The notes under the pieces: generated by a model | Seen by the model: the letters and a program-made list of their open reading frames with translations, nothing else | What the model was told of the DNA's origin: nothing | Database searches by the model: none | Made by a program: the position numbers and the translations under genes | Origin: Chryseobacterium gilvum | GTDB lineage: Bacteria; Bacteroidota; Bacteroidia; Flavobacteriales; Weeksellaceae | Reading direction: 5' to 3' | Assembly: GCF_025628965.1 (NCBI RefSeq) | Contig: NZ_JAOTEN010000001.1 | Coordinates: forward strand, 310,001 to 374,000 | Length of the DNA stretch: 64,000 nt | Shown: piece after piece, positions 52,709 to 59,005 of the stretch | Position numbering within the stretch: the first letter of the stretch is position 1 | How the letters are laid out: every line of letters starts with the position of its first letter

Positions 52709-52713
52709 TTTTG
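52706..52713 (+). promoter_or_regulatory. -7 box TAATTTTG upstream of the cysteine desulfurase
   Basis: Exact TAnnTTTG match at the end of the phosphatase gene, 47 bp before the next ATG. No -33 TTG. Confidence 0.4.
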
Positions 52714-52760
52714 ACGCTGAATAAATCAATTCAGATCTAGTAAAAAACCGTCACTGTAAA

Positions 52761-53936
52761 ATGGATAAAATATATTTAGATAACGCAGCCACTACGCCAC
52801 TTTCACCGGAAGTTATCGATGCCATGGTAGAAACCATGAAAATGACTTTCGGAAATCCTTCTTCTACCCATAGTTTCGGGCAGGAAGCCAAGATTTTAAT
52901 TGAAAATGTAAGGAGGCAGATTGCAGATTATCTTCATGTAAGTCCGGCAGAAATTATCTTTACTTCCTGCGGAACCGAGTCTAACAATATGATTATTAAA
53001 TCCTCTGTAGAACATTTGGGCGTTGAAAGAATCATCAGTTCTCCTTTGGAGCATAAATGTGTTTCGGAAAGTATTCTGGATATGAAAAACAGAAAAGGAG
53101 TGGAAGTAACTTACATCCGTCCTAATGAAAAAGGGGATATTGATCTTCATAAATTAGAAGAATTACTTAAAAATTCAGATAAAAAAACATTGGTGAGCTT
53201 AATGCATGCCAATAATGAGATCGGAAACCTTACAGATATTAAAAAGATTGCGGAACTGTGCAAAAAATATCAGGCACTTTTCCATTCAGATACGGTACAG
53301 ACAATGGCACATATGAATTTGGATTTTTCTGAAATCTCGATTGATTTTGCCTCTTGCAGCGCACACAAATTTCATGGTCCTAAAGGAATCGGTTTTGCTT
53401 TTCTTAGAAAATCAAGCGGCTTGAAAGGTATTATTACAGGCGGTCCGCAGGAAAGAAGCTTAAGAGCCGGTACAGAAAATGTTTGCGGTATTGCAGGATT
53501 AGGAAAAGCTCTTGAACTTTCCATTAAAAATATGAATGCATATACACAGCATATGCAGGAAATCAAGCAATATGCTATTGACCGGGTTTCTGAAGAAATT
53601 CCCGGTGTAAAATTCAACGGAAGAAGTTCTGAAAAAGAAAACAGCCTCTATACGGTAATGAGTGTTTTACTGCCGTATAAAAACCCGTTAATCGGATTGC
53701 AGCTGGATATGAAAGGAATTGCTGTCTCTCAGGGAAGCGCGTGTTCCTCAGGAGCTTCAAAACCTTCTATGGTCATGATGATGGTGCTTTCTGAAGATGA
53801 AATGGAGCATTGCACGCCTTTGCGGGTTTCATTCAGTCATTTGACGACAAAAGAGGAAATTGATACTTTTGTGCAAGCATTGAAGGAAATTTCACACGAT
53901 TTGATTATAGAAAATACAAATGTAGAGCATAGATAA
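52761..53936 (+). CDS. Cysteine desulfurase (IscS/NifS-like)
   Basis: 391 residues. MDKIYLDNAATTPLSPEVID at the start is typical; the PLP lysine is in CSAHKFHGPKGIGF near 205, and the catalytic Cys in SQGSACSSGASKPS near 328. It removes sulfur from cysteine for Fe-S clusters or tRNA modification. It stands between the glycan-like operon and thioredoxin. Confidence 0.93.
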   Translation: MDKIYLDNAATTPLSPEVIDAMVETMKMTFGNPSSTHSFGQEAKILIENVRRQIADYLHVSPAEIIFTSCGTESNNMIIKSSVEHLGVERIISSPLEHKCVSESILDMKNRKGVEVTYIRPNEKGDIDLHKLEELLKNSDKKTLVSLMHANNEIGNLTDIKKIAELCKKYQALFHSDTVQTMAHMNLDFSEISIDFASCSAHKFHGPKGIGFAFLRKSSGLKGIITGGPQERSLRAGTENVCGIAGLGKALELSIKNMNAYTQHMQEIKQYAIDRVSEEIPGVKFNGRSSEKENSLYTVMSVLLPYKNPLIGLQLDMKGIAVSQGSACSSGASKPSMVMMMVLSEDEMEHCTPLRVSFSHLTTKEEIDTFVQALKEISHDLIIENTNVEHR

Positions 53937-53955
53937 TTTTATCACTTAAAAGTGG

Positions 53956-53963
53956 TAATTTTG
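53956..53963 (+). promoter_or_regulatory. -7 box TAATTTTG of trxA
   Basis: Exact TAnnTTTG match. It supports the thioredoxin start at 54006 rather than an in-frame codon at 53952. Confidence 0.5.
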
Positions 53964-54005
53964 ATCTCGGAATTAAGTGAAATATTAATTATAAAAAATA
54001 TAAAA

Positions 54006-54323
54006 ATGGCTTTAGAAATTACAGACAGCTCATTTCAGGAAACAGTTTTAAAATCTGATAAACCGGTATTGGTAGACTTTTGGGCAGTATGGTGCGGACC
54101 ATGCAGAACGTTGGGTCCCATCATTGAGGAAGTGGCAACTGATTTTGAAGGAAAGGCTGTCGTTGGGAAAGTAGATGTTGATAACAACCAGGAGATTTCA
54201 ATGAAGTACGGGATCAGAAACATTCCTACCGTTTTGATTTTCAAAAACGGTGAAGTGGTTGATAAATTGGTAGGAGTAGCCCCGAAAGAGGTTATTGCTG
54301 AAAAACTGAGCGCACATTTATAA
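54006..54323 (+). CDS. trxA: Thioredoxin
   Basis: 105 residues from the ATG at 54006. The active site WAVWCGPCRTLGPIIEE is near residues 26-42, with the cis-Pro region RNIPTVLIFKNGEVV near 72. It is a cytoplasmic disulfide reductase. The upstream in-frame opening (53952) would overlap the promoter box. Confidence 0.94.
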   Translation: MALEITDSSFQETVLKSDKPVLVDFWAVWCGPCRTLGPIIEEVATDFEGKAVVGKVDVDNNQEISMKYGIRNIPTVLIFKNGEVVDKLVGVAPKEVIAEKLSAHL

Positions 54324-54341
54324 AAAAATGCTTTGATAATG

Positions 54342-54370
54342 AATGCTTTCCGTTTCGGGAAGCATTTTTC
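54342..54370 (+). terminator. Terminator of trxA
   Basis: AATGCTTTCC / GGGAAGCATT with one G-U pair, a 5-nt loop and T after it. Confidence 0.75.
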
Positions 54371-54382
54371 TTATAAAAATAC

Positions 54383-54412
54383 TTGTGGATTATCTTAAAA
54401 GTTGTATTTTTG
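54383..54412 (+). promoter_or_regulatory. Promoter of the tRNA-Asp operon
   Basis: TTG (54383-54385), 19 bp, TATTTTTG (54405-54412). A good Bacteroidota -33/-7 pair 41 bp before the first tRNA. Confidence 0.8.
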
Positions 54413-54453
54413 CAACCACAATAAACAAAGGTAATCTTAGGATATTGTAAAAA

Positions 54454-54527
54454 GATCCGGTAGTTCAGCTGGTTAGAATGCCGCCCTGTCACGGCGGAGG
54501 TCGCGGGTTCGAGTCCCGTCCGGATCG
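54454..54527 (+). tRNA. tRNA-Asp (GTC), copy 1
   Basis: 74 nt. The acceptor GATCCGG pairs with CCGGATC; anticodon loop CTGTCAC carries GTC. Confidence 0.95.
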
Positions 54528-54559
54528 CAGAAGTTTTGTCAATTTACTTTAAAAAAATT

Positions 54560-54633
54560 GATCCGGTAGTTCAGCTGGTTAGAATGCCGCCCTGTCACGG
54601 CGGAGGTCGCGGGTTCGAGTCCCGTCCGGATCG
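54560..54633 (+). tRNA. tRNA-Asp (GTC), copy 2
   Basis: Identical 74-nt copy. The period to copy 1 is 106 bp with nearly identical spacers. Confidence 0.95.
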
Positions 54634-54665
54634 CAAAAGTTTTGTCAATTTACTTTAAAAAAATT

Positions 54666-54739
54666 GATCCGGTAGTTCAGCTGGTTAGAATGCCGCCCTG
54701 TCACGGCGGAGGTCGCGGGTTCGAGTCCCGTCCGGATCG
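54666..54739 (+). tRNA. tRNA-Asp (GTC), copy 3
   Basis: Identical 74-nt copy, again 106 bp from the last one. A terminator follows. Confidence 0.95.
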
Positions 54740-54759
54740 CAAGAATTTAGTTTTTATTA

Positions 54760-54789
54760 CTCCTTAAATTATATTTAAGGAGTTTTTTT
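54760..54789 (+). terminator. Terminator of the tRNA-Asp operon
   Basis: Perfect 10-bp stem CTCCTTAAAT / ATTTAAGGAG with a 3-nt loop, then a T-run. Confidence 0.87.
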
Positions 54790-54971
54790 ATTTAAAACGA
54801 TAACACTGTTTTTAAGAGTACTTTGATTATTATGTTTTATAATTAAATCTATCAGTAAATTTTTATACTTATGTATATTGCATCAGTAATGATAATATTT
54901 TAAGTTTATAGCAATAGTATGGTATTATTATTCTATTTTTGAGAATTCAATAAAACTTATCGAAAATTAAG

Positions 54972-55817
54972 ATGTATACCATAGCAAATCAACTTAATCA
55001 AATAGGCTTTAGCATTACCCGCGTTAGCGATATTATTAAAAGAAACAGTTATCAGAAAAAATTCAATACTTCAGAATATTTCTGCATTTATCTGGTTGCA
55101 GAAGACATCAACCTTTTTGTAGGGGGTGTATTATATGCTGTTAAAGGAGGGAATGCGGTATTTATAGGCCCGCAAAAAGATGTAGAGTTTGAAAATGCCC
55201 TTAATAAGGAAATATACATTATCGCTTTTTCGTCTGATTTTTATGACCGGTCTTCTAAAGACAGTATTTTTCTGAATTCACAGATATTTTTTAATTACAA
55301 TTCTGAAATATTCATTGCGCCATATTTTGGGAACACTCAATATAATCAGGTTATTTTGGTAGACCGGCTTATGAAATTTAAAAACAAGGATGAAAGCTTG
55401 TATGTTTCTGCAGCTCATAATGCGATTGAAGGTCTTTTGTTGGATGCCTATCTACACATTGAAAATCATCACGCTGAAAATGAAGAAAAGTTATTATATG
55501 TTTCTTATGTTAACAGATTTAAAATTTTGCTGCAGCGTGATTTTAAAACAGCAAAAAAAGTTTCACACTATGCTGATGAACTGAAGATTTCTCCAAGAAG
55601 ACTTACCGAAATGACAGAATATGTCTATAGCAAATCTGCAAAACAGATTATTATTGAGAAAATCAAGCTCGAATCTGAGAAGGCCATCAAATATTCTAAT
55701 TTAAGCATCTCTGAAATAGCATATGAGATGGGTTTTAATGATGAAGGAAACTTTAGCAATTTTGTAAAAAAACACACCGGAAAAAAACCTTCCGAAATGA
55801 GGCTGTTATTGGTATAA
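54972..55817 (+). CDS. AraC-family transcriptional regulator
   Basis: 281 residues. The C-terminal 100 residues form a double HTH typical of AraC: DFKTAKKVSHYADELKISPR, then SLSISEIAYEMGF-like NLSISEIAYEMGFNDEGNFS and FVKKHTGKKPSEMR. The N-terminal half (about 1-170) resembles a cupin-like ligand or protein-interaction domain (LFVGGVLYAVKGGNAVFIGP) but is weakly conserved. It ends 41 bp before the first subunit-like gene and reads in the same direction, so it is the likely regulator of the chaperone-usher-like locus. Confidence 0.92.
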   Translation: MYTIANQLNQIGFSITRVSDIIKRNSYQKKFNTSEYFCIYLVAEDINLFVGGVLYAVKGGNAVFIGPQKDVEFENALNKEIYIIAFSSDFYDRSSKDSIFLNSQIFFNYNSEIFIAPYFGNTQYNQVILVDRLMKFKNKDESLYVSAAHNAIEGLLLDAYLHIENHHAENEEKLLYVSYVNRFKILLQRDFKTAKKVSHYADELKISPRRLTEMTEYVYSKSAKQIIIEKIKLESEKAIKYSNLSISEIAYEMGFNDEGNFSNFVKKHTGKKPSEMRLLLV

Positions 55818-55858
55818 ATGCGTAGCTTTATAATACCAACGTCACTCATTTGTATTAT

Positions 55859-56302
55859 ATGTATGCTAAAATTATTCTTTTCTTATTCTTTACAGGTGCT
55901 TTAATGCCTGTATGCGCACAGTATTCGGAAGCTAATGTTCTGAATGTCAGAATTCTTCCGGTGCAGATTTTATCCTTGAATCAATCTGTTGAACCTAAGA
56001 GTGATTTAGAAAGTAAGCAATTTCAAAACAATGTACCTGAGTCAGGAATGAATTATCTGACAGTTTCACATATATACGGTTTTCAAATAAAGGTTTTGCA
56101 GCAATGTTCTGAAGAAAAACAGATTCCCACAGTTCCTGAAAATACTTGTTACAAAGCGGTTGCATTAACTCAAATCAATACAGGGGTAGCCGAAAAAAAA
56201 ATCCCTGTTGCTTATACGGCTATCGAACAGGCCGTGAAAAACGCAGCATGCAGCGAAAATTCTGGAACTCCACTGATGGTTTACACTATTATATCACAGT
56301 AA
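55859..56302 (+). CDS. Small secreted subunit-like protein
   Basis: 147 residues from the ATG at 55859 (an in-frame TTG lies 9 bp upstream). A signal peptide (MYAKIILFLFFTGALMPVCAQ) is followed by a beta-rich body. The start of the mature part, NVLNVRILPVQILSLNQ, aligns with NVTLNVRLKPIQTLVVNNAQ of the protein at 56604; LTVSHIYGFQIKV aligns with LNIFSTGGFQVKV; and both end in a Y-T-I-x-S-Q strand. It has three cysteines (VLQQCSEE, ENTCYK, AACSEN). It is probably a minor fibre subunit or adaptor of the same system (inference). No known family is recognised. Confidence 0.82.
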   Translation: MYAKIILFLFFTGALMPVCAQYSEANVLNVRILPVQILSLNQSVEPKSDLESKQFQNNVPESGMNYLTVSHIYGFQIKVLQQCSEEKQIPTVPENTCYKAVALTQINTGVAEKKIPVAYTAIEQAVKNAACSENSGTPLMVYTIISQ

Positions 56303-56603
56303 TTTTTATGACTAGACAATAAATTGCTATTCAATGCATATTAATTTATTGTATTGTTAATTATATGAAAAATATAACATAATCAATATTATGTTGAAAA
56401 TATCATATTCATATTTTTTTATGAATCAAGTACCGGTATCATAATTTTTAAAACCCCTTGTTTTCCATAATACATATTGATTAACAGCGGTTTAACTTTG
56501 TGTTAAATTTCACAAAACAAATGTAATTTTTCACAAGTTACCACATCTTCAAAGCCAGTAATTTTGCACGCTGAAACTAAGTATAAACAATAAACAATTT
56601 TAA
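56303..56603. other. Intergenic region with promoter for the main subunit gene
   Basis: About 300 bp with no gene. It contains the inverted repeat TTTGTG-TTAAATTT-CACAAA at 56497-56516, which is a possible AraC-type operator, and the -7 box at 56559-56566. The first 150 bp are AT-rich without a clear terminator. Confidence 0.5.
56559..56566 (+). promoter_or_regulatory. -7 box TAATTTTG of the main subunit gene
   Basis: Exact TAnnTTTG match 37 bp before the ATG at 56604. No -33 TTG, which would fit a promoter that needs an activator such as the AraC protein (inference). Confidence 0.5.
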
Positions 56604-57125
56604 ATGAAACAATTTATCATCGCCTCTTTAGCAATTTTAGGCGTAGGTACCGTGAGTGCACAGAACGTAACTTTGAATGTGAGATTAAAGCCAATCCAGA
56701 CTTTGGTAGTAAACAATGCTCAAAAAATCGTAAACCTTGATTACGCAACAAAAGATGATTATGCCAATGGTGTAACTTCTGTTAATGCTGATCACTTAAA
56801 TATTTTCAGCACCGGAGGATTTCAGGTAAAAGTAAAAAGTGCCAACGCAGCGATGCAAAACGGAGGAAAAAATATTCAGGCCAATACAATCCAAATTAAA
56901 GCTACTGCCGGTTCTGAAGCGGTTACAGGAGCTCAATATGCACAAAACGTTCAGTTGTCTGCAAATGAATCTACTTTGGTAACTTCTACAACAGGTGGTG
57001 TTAACAAAAAAATAAGCATTGAATATAAAGGTGCAGGTGCAAATGCATATCTTGATAACTATATTGCAGGACAGGATCCTACAGTGTATACAACAGAACT
57101 TACTTACACAATTGTAAGCCAATAA
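56604..57125 (+). CDS. Putative major surface-fibre subunit (DUF4402-like secreted protein)
   Basis: 173 residues. A signal peptide (MKQFIIASLAILGVGTVSAQ) precedes an all-beta domain of about 153 residues rich in Ala, Asn, Thr and Val and without cysteine. N-terminal NVTLNVRLKPIQTLVVNN and C-terminal YTTELTYTIVSQ recur in the smaller protein upstream, and the end pattern in the adhesin-like protein downstream. The composition is that of polymerising pilus subunits, and the order subunit, chaperone, adhesin, usher is that of chaperone-usher operons. A hairpin terminator directly follows, so subunit mRNA could exceed the rest. Function is inferred. Confidence 0.8.
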   Translation: MKQFIIASLAILGVGTVSAQNVTLNVRLKPIQTLVVNNAQKIVNLDYATKDDYANGVTSVNADHLNIFSTGGFQVKVKSANAAMQNGGKNIQANTIQIKATAGSEAVTGAQYAQNVQLSANESTLVTSTTGGVNKKISIEYKGAGANAYLDNYIAGQDPTVYTTELTYTIVSQ

Positions 57126-57143
57126 GAAATACAATTCTCAAAC

Positions 57144-57178
57144 AAAGTGTCACAGGCAAAGTGGCACTTTTGTTTTTT
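57144..57178 (+). terminator. Intercistronic (partial) terminator after the subunit gene
   Basis: AAAGTGTCAC / GTGGCACTTT (one G-U pair, 7-nt loop) followed by TGTTTTTT. It lies between subunit and chaperone genes with no promoter seen after it, so partial read-through is likely. Confidence 0.75.
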
Positions 57179-57189
57179 AAATGATTCTG

Positions 57190-57981
57190 ATGAATAAACT
57201 CACCATTATATTTTATTTTTTGATCGTGCAGATAAGTGCACAGACCGGGATTTCTGTATCGCCGCCCAGAATTTACTTTGAATCGGGCGCGGGAACCAGC
57301 AGTACGCAAAAAATAACGGTAACGAATGTAAGCGCAAAAAATTCTCTGGATCTTGCCGTAAGCCTTGGTGACTGGGAATATGATGAATTTGGGGAAAATA
57401 TGATGTATCCTGCAAATACACTTAAAAACTCATGTGCAAGCTGGATCTCTGTTAATAAAAACGACAATTATTTTTCACTTGCTCCGGGGGAAAGAAAAGA
57501 TTTAGATATCACTATTACTCCACCTGCTGCAGGAAAAGACAATCTCTCATCCCATACTGCGGTTTTATACGTAAGCCAGATGAATCCCGTAGATGATGTT
57601 GATAATAAAGGCGCAAATATTAAAGTAAGCATCCGTTCAGGAATAAAAATTTTCCATAAATCGCCGGATGTTGTTCCTAAAAAGATTGAAATTAAAGACT
57701 TAAAATTCGATCAGGCTAAAAATAGTTTAGCTCTGCAATTTGAAAACCAGTCTTCAATATGGGTAGATGGTAAAGTCTCAACAGAAATTATCAATACCAC
57801 GACCGGAAAAAAAGTTCCCGTAAATGATATCGTATTTTATACGCTTTCGGGAAATGTACGTAAAATCAATATACCTATTACCACACCATTGGAAAAAGGT
57901 TCTTATAATGCTTCTGTAATGATTGATTACGGTGATGCCTCATCACTGGAAATAGCAGAACTAAATTTTAATCATGAGTAA
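57190..57981 (+). CDS. PapD-like periplasmic chaperone
   Basis: 263 residues from the ATG at 57190 (another ATG is at 57181). After a signal peptide (MNKLTIIFYFLIVQISAQ) the mature start TGISVSPPRIYFESGAGTSS and the strand TQKITVTNVSAKN match the N-terminal Ig domain of fimbrial chaperones; WISVNKNDNYFSLAPGERKD corresponds to the F1-G1 region with the P-G-E turn. A second Ig-like domain fills about 150-260. Such chaperones donate a strand to subunits in the periplasm. It overlaps the next gene by 8 bp. Confidence 0.85.
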   Translation: MNKLTIIFYFLIVQISAQTGISVSPPRIYFESGAGTSSTQKITVTNVSAKNSLDLAVSLGDWEYDEFGENMMYPANTLKNSCASWISVNKNDNYFSLAPGERKDLDITITPPAAGKDNLSSHTAVLYVSQMNPVDDVDNKGANIKVSIRSGIKIFHKSPDVVPKKIEIKDLKFDQAKNSLALQFENQSSIWVDGKVSTEIINTTTGKKVPVNDIVFYTLSGNVRKINIPITTPLEKGSYNASVMIDYGDASSLEIAELNFNHE

Positions 57982-58996
57982 ACTGTTCTTCTGTGCTCTT
58001 TTTTTTATTTATTCTTCCGCTTTTGCCCAGATTTCTTTCACTTCCTGGATCAACAGCTATCTTCAGATTGATTCTTACAGCGGAAACACCAATCCGGACG
58101 CCTATACCGTAACGTTTGCTGGCAACGGAAATATTAATATCCCAAACTGGAAGCTTTCTGCAAGATTACTTCAGAATATTACATCATCCGATGGCAAATT
58201 TACCATTCCGGCCAATAAAATATCTTTCCAGCCGATCTCTTCTACAGGGCAGGCTTATCCTAATCCTGTTCCGTCTCTTTCCCAAATAGGAGCGCCGTTA
58301 AATGTATTGCTGCAGCAAAATAGTGAAGTCTTTCTGATCCCACAGTCAAATGCTGCCTTATATAATGTTCCTGCAAAACCCAACGGATATTATAATTTAC
58401 AGCTGAAATACGGTTTAACAGTAGTAGGAGGTACCTATTTGGGAAGTTATCCTGCCTGGACAAAATTTATCGCACCGGTAGAATTTACAGCTTATGATCA
58501 GTATAATGCTGTGATTGGTAAGGTAACTCATAATTTTCAGTTTCAGATCGGAAGCATTTCCGGAACTCCATCCAGTGCTGAAGAAATGTCTCTGAATATT
58601 AATATGAACGCTGCAAACGGTATTTTGGAATTTAAAAGCATGCAGGATTATAACAACGGAACCAGTGTGATTTACACCAATGGATTAACTGTGAACTGTA
58701 CCAGCAATTTTCAGATAAAAGTGCGTTCGCTGCAAAGCGATCTGCGGTCGGCTTCAGGTAAATCGATTCCTGTTGAAGTGATTCATCTTACTTTATTACC
58801 TTTAACCAACGCAAATCAGACTGTTTTCCCCATTATTCTCAGTCTTGCCAATCAGACTTTAGCCCAGGCAAATATTTCACAATATTCATACAGTTATGAT
58901 ATCAAATATTTTACGGCGCCGCAGGATGTAAGGCTGATCAATGCACAACCCGAAGATTATTCTACTACATTGCAATACGAAATTATGCCACAATAA
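57974..58996 (+). CDS. Secreted adhesin-like protein of the chaperone-usher-like locus
   Basis: 340 residues. A signal peptide (MSKLFFCALFFIYSSAFAQ) precedes two beta-rich parts: about 20-190 (NIPNWKLSARLLQNITSSDG) and about 195-340. The second has NGILEFKSMQDYNNG and FQIKVRSLQSDLRSASGKS, which parallel the FQVKVKSANAAMQNGGKN stretch of the subunit, and ends TTLQYEIMPQ. This two-domain build is like tip adhesins: a receptor domain followed by a pilin domain. Binding target unknown. It overlaps the chaperone gene by 8 bp. Confidence 0.78.
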   Translation: MSKLFFCALFFIYSSAFAQISFTSWINSYLQIDSYSGNTNPDAYTVTFAGNGNINIPNWKLSARLLQNITSSDGKFTIPANKISFQPISSTGQAYPNPVPSLSQIGAPLNVLLQQNSEVFLIPQSNAALYNVPAKPNGYYNLQLKYGLTVVGGTYLGSYPAWTKFIAPVEFTAYDQYNAVIGKVTHNFQFQIGSISGTPSSAEEMSLNINMNAANGILEFKSMQDYNNGTSVIYTNGLTVNCTSNFQIKVRSLQSDLRSASGKSIPVEVIHLTLLPLTNANQTVFPIILSLANQTLAQANISQYSYSYDIKYFTAPQDVRLINAQPEDYSTTLQYEIMPQ

Positions 58997-59005
58997 TTCT
59001 TGATC

